In this document: positions 42,712-51,732 of the stretch, piece by piece
Numbering within the stretch: position 1 is the first letter of the stretch
How the letters are laid out: each line of letters starts with the position of its first letter
Assembly (NCBI GenBank): GCA_023428905.1
Contig: JAEYWP010000013.1
Location: 1-64,000 of the forward strand
DNA length: 64,000 bases
Reading direction: 5' to 3'
DNA from: Verrucomicrobiota bacterium
GTDB taxonomy: Bacteria > Verrucomicrobiota > Verrucomicrobiia > Opitutales > Opitutaceae
Translations under genes and position numbers: made by a program
The notes under the pieces: generated by a model
Database searches by the model: none
What the model was told of the DNA's origin: nothing
What the model saw: only the letters and a program-made list of their open reading frames with translations

Positions 42712-43838
42712 CAGAGTCCCAGAAGGTTGAATACGACGGCGTAGAGCGCATCCGCGATCACGATGAGGAGGATGGATGTGACCACCGCCGAGGTGGCGGC
42801 CCGGCCCACTCCGGCGGCGCTGCGGTCGGCCTGCAGCCCGCAGAGGCAGCCGGAAAAACCGACAATCAAGCCGAAGGTCCCCGCCTTGATTTCGCCCACC
42901 AGGACATCGGACAGATCAACGATGGTGAGCATCTCGATCCAGTAGGCGGAAGGCGGAATCGAGAGGACGCCCTGCGCCACGACCATGCCGCCGATGATGC
43001 CGAGGCCCATGGAGTAGAGCGCGAGAAGCGGCATCATCAGGCCGAGTGCGACCAGGCGAGGCATGACCAGGAAATCCACCGGGGACACGCCGAGCGTGAC
43101 GAGGGCGTCCACCTCTTCGTTGGCTTTCATGTTGCCCAGGTGCGCGGCAAAGGCGGCGCCGGTGCGACCGGCAAGGACGACACCCGTCATGACCGCCGCC
43201 ATTTCGCGCGCCATCGAAAGACCGACAAGGTCGGCCACCCAGATGTCGGCTCCGAACTGCCGCAGGATCACGGCCGCGGTGTAGGCCAGGGTGACGCCGA
43301 CGAGGAAACTCACCAGGCTGACAATCGGCAGGGACATCGCGCCGCACTGCTGCATTTCCGAAAGGCAGTCCCGCCAGCGAAACTTGTGCGGCTGCCGGAG
43401 GAGGAAGAGGGCGCTGAGCGTGCACTCCCCCACAAAATGCGCGATGTCGCGGGTGGCCTTGAGTAGGTTGAGCGACGCGTTGCCAACGGCCTCCGCAAAT
43501 CCGGTGGCGTGCTCCTCCACCGTTTCCTTCACCTCCGCGGCCGACAACTGGTCGAGCAGGGAGCGCATGCTCTGCGGCAGGCGGGACGCATCGAAGGTGG
43601 CCTGGTGGTGGCGGCACCACCGTGCGGCATCGACCAGGAAGAGGAGCAGCGAACTGTCCCAGCTCTCGACATCCAGCGGGGCCACCTCCACCCGCCGCGG
43701 GGTGGCCTCGCCCAGGGTCTCGGCCCAGTTGGGGTGCGATTCAGTCACCCGCCAGCGCCCCGTGAGCGTGAGCAGCACCCCCTCACCTCGCGGGTGAAGG
43801 ATCGCTTGGGCGGAGGTGTTGGCGGTGACCTCGGGCAT
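42711..43838 (-). CDS. STAS-domain–MlaE-type permease fusion
   Basis: Inner-membrane permease of the MCE lipid transporter, 375 aa. Residues 1-100 form a STAS-like domain (VLLTLTGRWRVTESHP, VEVAPLDVESWDSSLLLFLV), equivalent to a fused MlaB. The MlaE domain (about 130-375) shows LPIVSLVSFLVGVTLAYTAA, LSMAREMAAVMTGVVLAGRT, GAAFAAHLGNMKANEEVDAL and IKAGTFGLIVGFSGCLCGLQ, all hallmarks. It is the first gene of a four-gene operon and divergent to a HAD phosphatase gene. No separate mlaC is present; the auxiliary lipoprotein marks this as Pqi/Mce-like. Confidence 0.93.
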   Translation of the reverse strand: MPEVTANTSAQAILHPRGEGVLLTLTGRWRVTESHPNWAETLGEATPRRVEVAPLDVESWDSSLLLFLVDAARWCRHHQATFDASRLPQSMRSLLDQLSAAEVKETVEEHATGFAEAVGNASLNLLKATRDIAHFVGECTLSALFLLRQPHKFRWRDCLSEMQQCGAMSLPIVSLVSFLVGVTLAYTAAVILRQFGADIWVADLVGLSMAREMAAVMTGVVLAGRTGAAFAAHLGNMKANEEVDALVTLGVSPVDFLVMPRLVALGLMMPLLALYSMGLGIIGGMVVAQGVLSIPPSAYWIEMLTIVDLSDVLVGEIKAGTFGLIVGFSGCLCGLQADRSAAGVGRAATSAVVTSILLIVIADALYAVVFNLLGL

Positions 43839-43982
43839 GCGTGGGCTGGCGGCTGGACGCGGGCGGCGGTGAGAGAAGCCTCAAAACCGCACTCAGCTGA
43901 CGAGCAAGACGTGTCTGCAAGCAAGGAAACCGCAAATTTTTACGTGCGTTCCCTGCCCCTGACGGGGCAATTTGGCACGCTC

Positions 43983-44642
43983 ATGCGCTACCGGACCGTA
44001 CTCTTCGACCTCGACGGCACGCTGCTCGACCATTTTGCGGCTATCCACCGCACCCATTGCCAGACCACGGCACACTTTGGGTTGCCGACGCCGACCATGG
44101 ACGAGGTGCGACGTGCGATCGGTGGCGGCCTGGAGGAGGCGGTGAGCCGCATCTTTGGGGCCAGCCACGCCCACCTGCTGCCCGAGGCGGTCAAGGTCTA
44201 CCGGGGCTACTGGCCGGCAAATCTCCACTACCAGGTCTCGGCCTTCCCCGGCGCGGAAACGCTCCTGCAGGCGCTCACCGCCGCCGGCGTCCGCTGCGGC
44301 GTCTTCACCAACAAGCACGGCCCCTCCGCCCGGGCGGTGCTGGAGCACCTGGGGCTCGCCCGCCACCTGCAGGGGACGTTTGGCGCCCTGGATACGCCCT
44401 GGCTAAAGCCGCAGGTCGAGTTCGCGCAGCATGCGCTCAATGCCCTGGGCGCGGACGCCGCCACCACCTGTCTGGTTGGCGACTCCACCTACGACATCGA
44501 GGCGGCGCACAATGGCGGCTTCCCCTGTTTCTGCGTCACCACCGGTACGCACAGTGAGGAGGAGCTGCGCTCCGCGGGGGCGGACGGCGTTTACCCCGAC
44601 CTGGCGACGCTGGGGCGCAACGCCCTGGGCATCCCTGCCTAG
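43983..44642 (+). CDS. HAD-superfamily phosphatase (phosphoglycolate phosphatase-like)
   Basis: 219 aa phosphohydrolase. Motif I is VLFDLDGTLLDHFAAIHRTH (nucleophile and acid Asp), motif II CGVFTNKHGPSARAVLEHLG, the Lys of motif III KPQVEFAQHAL, and motif IV LVGDSTYDIEAAHNGGF. The helical cap between motifs I and II is of the Gph type (subclass IA). The ATG at 43983 begins directly at the first strand; the upstream open frame is antisense to the MlaE-type gene. The final 4 nt overlap the convergent DUF2721 gene. Substrate probably a small phosphorylated metabolite. Confidence 0.9.
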   Translation: MRYRTVLFDLDGTLLDHFAAIHRTHCQTTAHFGLPTPTMDEVRRAIGGGLEEAVSRIFGASHAHLLPEAVKVYRGYWPANLHYQVSAFPGAETLLQALTAAGVRCGVFTNKHGPSARAVLEHLGLARHLQGTFGALDTPWLKPQVEFAQHALNALGADAATTCLVGDSTYDIEAAHNGGFPCFCVTTGTHSEEELRSAGADGVYPDLATLGRNALGIPA

Positions 44643-45100
44643 GGCCGGGCTCCGAGCGCGCGCTCGACCTCCACGCCGAGGGCACGGAGCGAAAGGTAGA
44701 TGTCCCGCACAAATGCGCCCAGACCGATGAGGAGCAGGGAGACGCTGAGGGTAAAAAGCACCAGGATCACCGCCGAAAGCTCGAACCGGGAAATGGCGCT
44801 GACGAAGAGCGTCACCACCAGCAGCCCCGAAACAAAGACGCTGGTGGTCGCCATCGTCATGGCCAGCCGCATCACCTTCGCGCGGCGGTACATCACCCGG
44901 ATCTGGCTGGTGAGGTGGGCGCGGTTGTTGGCGTCCTTTTCCTGGTGGAGTTGCCCCGCCAGCGCGCGGGCGCGGTCCACGATGCGCCCCATCCGGTTGG
45001 TCATGGAGAGGAGCACCGCGCCGATACCCGACATCAGGATGACGGGCGTGATCGCGAATTGGATGATGGGGAGCACCTGGCCCTCGGCGGGAAATGTCAT
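44639..45100 (-). CDS. DUF2721 membrane protein
   Basis: 153 aa protein with three hydrophobic segments (about residues 10-30, 80-100 and 105-130). Family features are IIQFAITPVILMSGIGAVLL followed by SMTNRMGRIVDRAR, and HLTSQIRVMYRRAKVMRLAM; the NRMGRIVDR loop is the DUF2721 signature. Function is unknown. The ATG at 45100 gives the standard length. It is divergent to recD2 and convergent with the HAD gene (4-nt overlap). Confidence 0.85.
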   Translation of the reverse strand: MTFPAEGQVLPIIQFAITPVILMSGIGAVLLSMTNRMGRIVDRARALAGQLHQEKDANNRAHLTSQIRVMYRRAKVMRLAMTMATTSVFVSGLLVVTLFVSAISRFELSAVILVLFTLSVSLLLIGLGAFVRDIYLSLRALGVEVERALGARP

Positions 45101-45243
45101 ACGCAACGGCGCCCGGCCCCATGGTGGTGGCGCGGCCGCCAGCGCCCGAGGAAGGCGCGTGCCCGCAAAAACGCAATGCCGGGCCTGCGGCCAGTGCAGC
45201 ACAAGCCCCTTGCGCCGCACGCTCCCTTGGTTCGTCTTAAGCG

Positions 45244-47466
45244 GTGCCTCCGCCGTCCCGCACCGCTGCGCCTCCTGACACCCTCGCCGGGGTGGTGGAG
45301 CGGATCATTTTCCTGAACGAGGAAAATCACTACACGATCGCGGAATTCCGTCCCGAGGCCGGCGGCGACAAGGTGACCATCGTGGGCGCGCTGCCGGGGG
45401 TGCAGTGCGGCGAGACCCTCCACCTTCAGGGCAGCTGGGCGCGTCACGCCCACCATGGGGACCAGTTCAAGGTTGCCGCCTTCAAGGCCGAGCTTCCCGC
45501 CAGCGTGTATGGAATTCGCAAATACCTGGGCAGCGGCCTGGTGCCCGGGGTCGGGAAGGTGTATGCCAACAAGATCGTCGACGCGTTCGGCACGGACACC
45601 TTTCGGGTCCTGAGCGAGGAGTCCGCCCGCCTCCGCACCGTCCCGGGCATCGGCAAGGTGCGGGCGGGCGCGATCAAGAAGGCGTGGGACGACCAGCGCG
45701 CCCTTCGGGAAATCCACATCTTCCTCCAGACCTACGGCGTCACCACCGCCCAGTGCGTCAAGCTGGTGAAACGCTATGGGGCCGACGCGAAAAAGATCCT
45801 CACCACCGAACCCTACCGGGTGGCGCGGGAGATTGACGGGATCGGTTTCAAGACCGCGGACCGCATCGCGATCAATCTCGGTTATGCGAACGACGCCGCG
45901 CCACGGCTGGAGGCGGGCCTGCTGTTTGCGATGGAGACGCTCCAGGAGGAGGGTCACACCGCGATCCCCGAGGAGATGCTGTGCGACCACGCCACCCAGC
46001 TGCTCGAAACCCTGCGCGACCGCGTCTGCGTGCGCATCCAGGCGCTGATCGATGCCGGTGAACTGGTGCGCCAGCCGCCCCTCACCGGCTCCCCCGACCC
46101 GGCCCTGATCCAGCTGCCGGTCAACGACCGGGCCGAGCAGCGTATCGCCTCCGCCGTGACACGCCTGGGACGCGTGGTCAGCGCCCTGCCGCCGATCCGG
46201 GTCGAGGCGGCGATGGTGTGGGCAGAGCAGAAGGCGGGATTTGCCTTTGCCCCGGAACAACGGGTCGCGGTCCAGCGCGCACTCACCGCCAAGGTCTCCA
46301 TCCTCACCGGCGGGCCCGGCACGGGAAAAACCTCCTGCCTGCGCGCGCTGGTCGAGATCCTGAAGGCGAAGAAGGTGCGGGTCCACCTCGCCGCCCCCAC
46401 CGGGCGCGCCGCCCAGCGCCTGGCCGAAAGCACCGGGGGCTACGCCTCCACCATCCACCGCCTGTTGCGCTTTGATCCTGCCAAGGGCGGTTTCACCGCC
46501 AACGAGTCCCACCCGCTCGCGACCGACTTCCTGGTGGTCGACGAGGCGTCGATGCTCGACACCCGGCTCGCCTCCGCGCTCTTCCAGGCGGTGCCGTCGC
46601 GCGCCCATCTGCTCCTGGTGGGCGACACCGACCAGCTCCCGTCGGTCGGGGCGGGCAATGTGCTCAAGGACCTGATCGCCACCGGGCGGGTGCCGGTGAC
46701 GCGACTCAACGTGATCTTCCGGCAGACGGGCCAGAGCCAGATCGTGACCACCGCCCACGCGATCAATGCAGGAGACCACGGTCTGCCACCGACCGTGAAC
46801 GAGGTGGACGCGGTGCAGGCCTGGAGCGACCTGACCTTTGTCGCCGCCGACTCGGCGGAGGACTGCCTGCAAAAGGTCCAAACCCTCTGCACGCGCTTTG
46901 TACCGGCGCACTATCCCTGGTTTCATCCCGTGCGCGATGTGCAGATCCTCGCTCCGATGCACCGGGGCATCGCGGGGGTGGCCAATCTCAACACCGTCCT
47001 GCAGGGCGTGCTCAACGGCGAGGCGCGCGGTCTGCGGTTTGGCGGAAGCGAGTTTCGTCCGGGCGACAAGGTCATCCAGCTGCGGAACAACTACGACAAG
47101 AACCTCTTCAACGGCGACATCGGCACCATCAGCGCGGCGGACGCCGAGGAGGGGACGGTGACGGCCAACTTCGACGGGGACGTCCACACCTTCGACCGCG
47201 GCGAAATCGGCGACATGGCGCTGGCCTACGCCATCAGCATCCACAAGTCGCAGGGAAGTGAATACCCGGTGGTGATCATCCCCCTGCTCAAGGGCCATTT
47301 CATGATGCTGCAGCGCAACCTGCTCTACACCGCCATCACCCGGGGCAAGAAGAAGGTCTTCATCGTGGGGGAGCCCGCCGCCTACGGCATGGCGGTCCGC
47401 AACGCGGAATCGAAGGAGCGCACCACGCACCTGAGGCAAAAACTCGCCGCCGTCTCCGGATCCTGA
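45244..47466 (+). CDS. recD2: ATP-dependent DNA helicase RecD2
   Basis: SF1B 5'-3' helicase used in DNA repair in bacteria that lack or supplement RecBCD. The N-terminal part has an OB-like region (DTLAGVVERIIFLNEENHYT) and helix-hairpin-helix elements (GVGKVYANKIVDAFG, VPGIGKVRAGAIKKAW). The helicase core has Walker A LTGGPGTGKTSCLRAL, motif Ia LAAPTGRAAQRL, Walker B LVVDEASMLDTRL, VGDTDQLPSVGAGNVL, FRQTGQSQIV, and C-terminal YAISIHKSQGSEYPVVIIPL with LLYTAITRGKKKVFIVG. The 740 aa length fits. The start is a GTG at 45244, just before the first domain. A 1,396-codon antisense frame over this gene is a GC artefact. Confidence 0.95.
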   Translation: MPPPSRTAAPPDTLAGVVERIIFLNEENHYTIAEFRPEAGGDKVTIVGALPGVQCGETLHLQGSWARHAHHGDQFKVAAFKAELPASVYGIRKYLGSGLVPGVGKVYANKIVDAFGTDTFRVLSEESARLRTVPGIGKVRAGAIKKAWDDQRALREIHIFLQTYGVTTAQCVKLVKRYGADAKKILTTEPYRVAREIDGIGFKTADRIAINLGYANDAAPRLEAGLLFAMETLQEEGHTAIPEEMLCDHATQLLETLRDRVCVRIQALIDAGELVRQPPLTGSPDPALIQLPVNDRAEQRIASAVTRLGRVVSALPPIRVEAAMVWAEQKAGFAFAPEQRVAVQRALTAKVSILTGGPGTGKTSCLRALVEILKAKKVRVHLAAPTGRAAQRLAESTGGYASTIHRLLRFDPAKGGFTANESHPLATDFLVVDEASMLDTRLASALFQAVPSRAHLLLVGDTDQLPSVGAGNVLKDLIATGRVPVTRLNVIFRQTGQSQIVTTAHAINAGDHGLPPTVNEVDAVQAWSDLTFVAADSAEDCLQKVQTLCTRFVPAHYPWFHPVRDVQILAPMHRGIAGVANLNTVLQGVLNGEARGLRFGGSEFRPGDKVIQLRNNYDKNLFNGDIGTISAADAEEGTVTANFDGDVHTFDRGEIGDMALAYAISIHKSQGSEYPVVIIPLLKGHFMMLQRNLLYTAITRGKKKVFIVGEPAAYGMAVRNAESKERTTHLRQKLAAVSGS

Positions 47467-47478
47467 ACACGCCCGCCC

Positions 47479-48033
47479 ATGACGTCTCCCCTGCACGTAT
47501 ATCGCGTCCTCCGTACCCGCCTCTTGCTCCGCCGCGCGCGCGTGGTGGGCGGGGCCCAGGCGAGATTCCTCAACCGGAGGGTGCCCGAGCTGAGCAATTG
47601 CGGCGAGATGCAGATCGGGCCGGGCCTGCGGGTCGACTGCTTCTTCGCCTCCGCCCGGCTCCACACCGAGCCCGGCGCACTGCTGCGCCTGGGGGCGCGC
47701 GTGTATCTGAACTCTGGAGCGCACCTGTTTGCGCGGCAGCGGATTGAGATCGGGGACGACACCCGGATTGCGGAGGACGTTTACCTCTCCGACACGGATT
47801 TCCATGAACTCGAGCCGGGCGTGCCGCCCCGGACGGCGCCGATCGTGATCGGACGCAATGTCTGGATCGGGCGCCGGGCGATCATCCTGCCCGGTGTGAC
47901 GATCGGCGACCATGTGGTGGTGGGCGCGGGCTCGATCGTCACCCGCAACCTGCCCGCGCGTGCGGTCGCCGCCGGGGTGCCGGCCAAGGTGCTCCGCACC
48001 ATTGAATGTCCCGACGATTGGGTGCGACGTTGA
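47479..48033 (+). CDS. Left-handed beta-helix acyltransferase (WbbJ/LacA-like)
   Basis: 184 aa hexapeptide-repeat enzyme, probably O-acetylating a sugar. Residues 45-100 form the first coils (GEMQIGPGLRVDCFF, LRLGARVYLNSGAHLFARQR). IEIGDDTRIAEDVYLSDTDFH carries the catalytic His (DTDFH/HxxH type), followed by APIVIGRNVWIGRRAIILPG, VTIGDHVVVGAGSIVTRNLP and AVAAGVPAKVLRTI, the classic C-terminal motif. It starts 12 nt after recD2 and precedes the ATP-grasp gene by 48 nt, so the three may share a transcript. Confidence 0.9.
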   Translation: MTSPLHVYRVLRTRLLLRRARVVGGAQARFLNRRVPELSNCGEMQIGPGLRVDCFFASARLHTEPGALLRLGARVYLNSGAHLFARQRIEIGDDTRIAEDVYLSDTDFHELEPGVPPRTAPIVIGRNVWIGRRAIILPGVTIGDHVVVGAGSIVTRNLPARAVAAGVPAKVLRTIECPDDWVRR

Positions 48034-48081
48034 CCACTCCCCCCTTGCTCCAGGCGCGGCCGGGCGCTTCCTTCGTGCGCC

Positions 48082-50580
48082 ATGCCTGATGCCGACCCGT
48101 CCGTGCTGATGCCACGCCTGCACCCCACGCAGGCCCGGGCCATCCGGCTCCGGCTGCAGCGTCTGGTCCGCGACGCCAGTCCGCTCGCCGGGGCGGCGGC
48201 GGAGGGCGCGGGGCCCGAGCCCTTCTGGGAAGTCGAACCCACGCCCTTCGTCATCTCCGCTGGCGAATGGAAGGACATCTCCGCCGCCGTGATCCAGCGC
48301 GCCCGGATGATCAACGCCTTCCTGCGCGACATTTATTCCGGCCAGCGTGTGCTGCATTCGCGGCAGCTGCCGCCGGAGGTGATCCTGGGAGATCCTCATT
48401 ACCGACGCCCCTGCCTGGGCCTGGAGCCGGACCGGTCCAGCCCGGCCACTCTCCTGCGGTTTGACCTGCTGAAGAGCGGGACGGGCTGGGTGTTTTCCGG
48501 GGTGCGCACCAACTCGCCCGTCGGAATGAGCTACGCGGTGCAGAACCGGCGTTTCCTCAGCCAGGAGTCCGGCCATCTGTACGAGACGCTCCCCGACTAT
48601 TGGAGCATCATCAACTTTCCCCTGGAGATGCTGGAGTCGCTCCGGCAGCTCTCGCCCCGTTATCCCCAGGAGGCGTCGATCGTCGTCCTTACGTCCGGTC
48701 CGCAGGACCCGTATTATTCCGCCCACAGTTTCCTCGCCCGAAAGATGGGTGTGCCACTGGCACGGGGAGACGACCTGCTCGTCCTGGACAACTGCGTCTA
48801 TTTCAAAACCATCGCCGGACTCGAGCGGGTCGACGTGATTTTCCGCCGGGTGGACGACGCGCAGATCGACCCGGTGGTCTTCACCACCCTGCGACAGGCC
48901 GAGGGCGTGCCCGGGTTGATCCAGTGTGTCCGGCAGCGCCGGGTCGTCCTGGCGAACGCGATCGGCACTGGCGTGGCGGAAAGCCGCGCCCTCGATGCCT
49001 TTTCCTCCACCCTCTGCCGCTTTTACCTCGGCGAAAGCCTGCTGCTGCCTTCCGTACCCACTTTTCTGGTACAGGACGAGGAGGCGGTGGAGTCGCTGAT
49101 CGCCCGTTTCGGGGCCCTCCGCCTGCGGCTCACTCATCCGCTCGCGCCCGCCGCGCTGCTCAACCGGCCGCCGACCGAAATCCTCATCCGCCGCGGGGAA
49201 CGCATCCCCGCCTACGTCAAGGCCTCCCCCCACGAGTACGTCCTGCAGGCCATCCACACCCCGGAGCAGGCGGCGCCCGGCCGGCACCGCGCCGGCGCCG
49301 CCACCCTCAGCACGTTCGTCCTCGCCCAGGGCAACCGCTACAAGGTGCTGCCCGGCGGCCTGGCCTATCTCGGCGGGGAAAGCCCCTCCCTCCTGCGCGT
49401 CGGGCGGGTGTCCGACGTGGTGGTCCTGCGGGGAGGCGCGGACGAGAGCGAGGTGGGCATGCCGGGGCCGGCCGCCCTCACTCCGGCCGCGCCGCGCACC
49501 CTCCTGGGATCGCGTGCGGCGGAGTCTTTGTATTGGTTTGGTCGTTACCTGGAGCGCGCCGAGAATACCGCGCGGATGCTCTCAATCTTCGAGGACGTGG
49601 CCCTCGAGGAAATTCCGGCGCGGGACCGTCGCAAATGGATCCCGATCTGGCAGGGCGTGCTGGAGGCGACTGGGCATGCGGCGGTCGAGTTTGGTCCGAC
49701 CAACCCCTTTCAGGCGGTGCTGTCGGCCGAGCTCACCTGGCACATGTCCCTCGACCGGACCCACCCGAGTTCGTTCTTTTCCTCGGTGGAAATGGCGGCA
49801 GAGAACGCGCGCCAGCTCCGCGACTGTCTGAGCCCGGAAGTCTGGGCCATGCTGGCCCAGCTGCACCAGCGTCTGCAGTCGCTGGAGGTGTCAGCGGCGG
49901 CGCTGGCGGAGGACGATCCGGCCCGCGAGGACACGGCGCGTTCGGCGGTGCAGGAGGTGCTGGCGGGGGTCAACGCGCTGCTCGGAACCGCCGAGCGAAC
50001 GCTCCTTCAGGACGCGAGCTGGGGGTTCCTCCGCATCGGGATGCACCTGGAGCGTGCGACCATGACCTGCAGTGCGCTCCGCCACATCCTCAGTGCGCTC
50101 GAGCGGGAGGCGTCGGAGCGCCCAAGCGTGGCCGATCACGACAGCCCGGAGTTGTCCGCCCTGGTACGCATGCTCGGGTCCCAGGATGCGTATCGGCGGA
50201 TCTTTCAGGCCCCGAGTTTGCCGCCGCTGGTGGCGGAGCTTTTCCTGCAGCAGCCCGTCGCCCCGCGAAGCATTCGCCACAACGTGCAGCAGATCGCCGG
50301 CAGCCTGGATGCCTTGAAGCAGGATGCGGGCGTGTCGGAGGATCTGACGGGCAATGCGGTGCGCACGCAGGTGGAGGACCTGCTGACGTTCCTTGGGGGG
50401 CTGACTTTCGACGCCACCCGGGCGGCATCCGTCGCGGGCCAGCCTGGTGCGGAGGACGCGGAGGGGGGGCCTCTGGAGCAGCAACTCTCGATCCTCCTCC
50501 AGCAGCTCTACCTGCTGCACACGCGCCTGAGCGACCACTACTTCTCACACCAGGGCAGACTGCCGGTGATGGATTCGTGA
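48082..50580 (+). CDS. Circularly permuted ATP-grasp / alpha-E domain fusion protein
   Basis: 832 aa fusion of the circularly permuted type 2 ATP-grasp region (former DUF404/DUF407, about residues 1-470) and an alpha-E helical domain (former DUF403, about 475-820). ATP-grasp features: FVISAGEWKDISAAVIQRAR, GIRRP-equivalent SGVRTNSPVGMSYAVQNR, VVLTSGPQDPYYSAHSF, DVIFRRVDDAQIDP and VVLANAIGTGVAESRALDAF. The alpha-E part opens ESLYWFGRYLERAENTARML, the strongest signature. Together these are predicted to make an unknown peptide or amide bond. Often the two parts are separate genes beside a transglutaminase-like gene; no such gene is here. The last codons and stop (GAT TCG TGA) belong to a heptad repeat. 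Confidence 0.92.
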   Translation: MPDADPSVLMPRLHPTQARAIRLRLQRLVRDASPLAGAAAEGAGPEPFWEVEPTPFVISAGEWKDISAAVIQRARMINAFLRDIYSGQRVLHSRQLPPEVILGDPHYRRPCLGLEPDRSSPATLLRFDLLKSGTGWVFSGVRTNSPVGMSYAVQNRRFLSQESGHLYETLPDYWSIINFPLEMLESLRQLSPRYPQEASIVVLTSGPQDPYYSAHSFLARKMGVPLARGDDLLVLDNCVYFKTIAGLERVDVIFRRVDDAQIDPVVFTTLRQAEGVPGLIQCVRQRRVVLANAIGTGVAESRALDAFSSTLCRFYLGESLLLPSVPTFLVQDEEAVESLIARFGALRLRLTHPLAPAALLNRPPTEILIRRGERIPAYVKASPHEYVLQAIHTPEQAAPGRHRAGAATLSTFVLAQGNRYKVLPGGLAYLGGESPSLLRVGRVSDVVVLRGGADESEVGMPGPAALTPAAPRTLLGSRAAESLYWFGRYLERAENTARMLSIFEDVALEEIPARDRRKWIPIWQGVLEATGHAAVEFGPTNPFQAVLSAELTWHMSLDRTHPSSFFSSVEMAAENARQLRDCLSPEVWAMLAQLHQRLQSLEVSAAALAEDDPAREDTARSAVQEVLAGVNALLGTAERTLLQDASWGFLRIGMHLERATMTCSALRHILSALEREASERPSVADHDSPELSALVRMLGSQDAYRRIFQAPSLPPLVAELFLQQPVAPRSIRHNVQQIAGSLDALKQDAGVSEDLTGNAVRTQVEDLLTFLGGLTFDATRAASVAGQPGAEDAEGGPLEQQLSILLQQLYLLHTRLSDHYFSHQGRLPVMDS

Positions 50581-50605
50581 GCTGTGATTCTTGATTCGTG
50601 ATTGG
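50571..50605 (+). repeat. Family-A heptad array at the ATP-grasp/alpha-E stop codon
   Basis: Units GGATTCG, TGAGCTG, TGATTCT, TGATTCG, TGATTGG. The gene ends Met-Asp-Ser-TGA in the first units, the same GATTCGTGA junction as at the ABC permease. Confidence 0.85.
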
Positions 50606-50757
50606 ATGCGACGTTTCCGGAGCGGGGTCACTTCACCATCTTTGCGGGACCCCCTGGGCAGGATCACGCGAGAGACGCGAGGGCGGAACCGCGTGGAAGG
50701 CCGGTGCTGGCGCTTGCGCCCGCGCTGGGGGCGGTCCAGCCTGCGCACGTTCTCCCC

Positions 50758-51732
50758 GTGTCACCCTCCGCGAAAACCTGGCTGGCCACCGGCTGCTGTG
50801 CCCTCGGCCTCGCCCTCTCCCTTTACCTCGCGCTGCTGAAATTCTACGCCCTGCCCTGCCTTGGCGGTGGGGGGTGCCACACCGTCATCCACAGCGGCTA
50901 TGGCAGCGTGTTCGGCCTTCCCGTCGGCCTCTTTGGGGCGATCCTCTGGGTCGGCGCGATCCTCATTCCTGATACGACGAAACGCGCCGCCTTGATCGTC
51001 CTGCTGGCCATCGGGTCGGCGATCTTCATGGGGATTCAGTTCTTCGTGCTGCGGAGCTTCTGCCTCTATTGCACCCTGCACGCGGCGATCGCCTGGCTCG
51101 CCCTCCTGGTGGCCCGCCACGAAAAACCGCGCTTCGCCCTCCTCGCCGGCGTGCTGCTGGCCGGTATCGGCTTCCTGGGCACACGGGCCTACACCGAGGC
51201 GCGGGCTACCCCCGTGGCGGTGCAGGCCCCGTCGGGCGTGCCGCTCGCGGCGGCCCCCTCATCGGTGCCGTGGCTGGGTCCGCTCACCCCACGCAGCCCG
51301 GCCCTGGTCCTGAGCCTGAACTGCGCCGCGTGCCTCGACTTGATGGAGGATCTGACCAAGGAGTCGTACACCTCGGTCAACAGCGGACCGGCGATCTTCT
51401 TCAAGACGAACCCCGAAAACCGTGAGCTCACGACGGTCTTTGTGGCCTCCATCCTGGCCTTCAAGGGAGGGAAACGGCAGGCCTTCCTCGGAAGCACCGC
51501 CCTGTTGATGACGCTGAAGGACCAGGCCCTCTCCTCTCCGCAACTGGCAGCCACCCAGCTTTCCGCCCTGGTGCCCGGCTCGGCGGCGCAGCGGCACGCT
51601 GCGGAGCAGCTGCTCCAGGCCCAGGCGGAAACCCTGGCCAGCCAGAGCGTGGGGGACACCACCCCGCTGCTCGTCCCGATCGGTGGCAAGCCGCGCGCGT
51701 TCTTCAAGACGGACGATCTGTTCGGGCGCTGA
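50758..51732 (+). CDS. VKOR-domain protein fused to a thioredoxin-like periplasmic domain
   Basis: Disulfide-forming membrane enzyme, 324 aa. The VKOR part (about residues 1-145, four to five helices) has a loop Cys pair PCLGGGGC, the conserved Ser/Gly region SGYGSVFGLPVGLFG and the redox CxxC in RSFCLYCTLHAAIAW. The soluble C-terminal part (about 175-324) opens with ALVLSLNCAACLDLMEDL, a CxxC at the start of a thioredoxin-like fold, and would pass disulfides from VKOR to substrates. The GTG at 50758 lies just before the first helix; upstream in-frame codons have no match. It is followed convergently by a DUF1573 gene, a recurrent neighbour of redox and adhesion genes in this phylum. Confidence 0.85.
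   Translation: MSPSAKTWLATGCCALGLALSLYLALLKFYALPCLGGGGCHTVIHSGYGSVFGLPVGLFGAILWVGAILIPDTTKRAALIVLLAIGSAIFMGIQFFVLRSFCLYCTLHAAIAWLALLVARHEKPRFALLAGVLLAGIGFLGTRAYTEARATPVAVQAPSGVPLAAAPSSVPWLGPLTPRSPALVLSLNCAACLDLMEDLTKESYTSVNSGPAIFFKTNPENRELTTVFVASILAFKGGKRQAFLGSTALLMTLKDQALSSPQLAATQLSALVPGSAAQRHAAEQLLQAQAETLASQSVGDTTPLLVPIGGKPRAFFKTDDLFGR

Noticed and set aside
45097..49287. Minus-strand open frame of about 1,396 codons
   Set aside because: It is antisense to recD2, the acyltransferase and the ATP-grasp gene, each with strong motifs. Its own translation is low-complexity (rich in Gly, Arg, His, Val) with no domain. Long antisense frames are expected in GC-rich genes with strong third-position bias.
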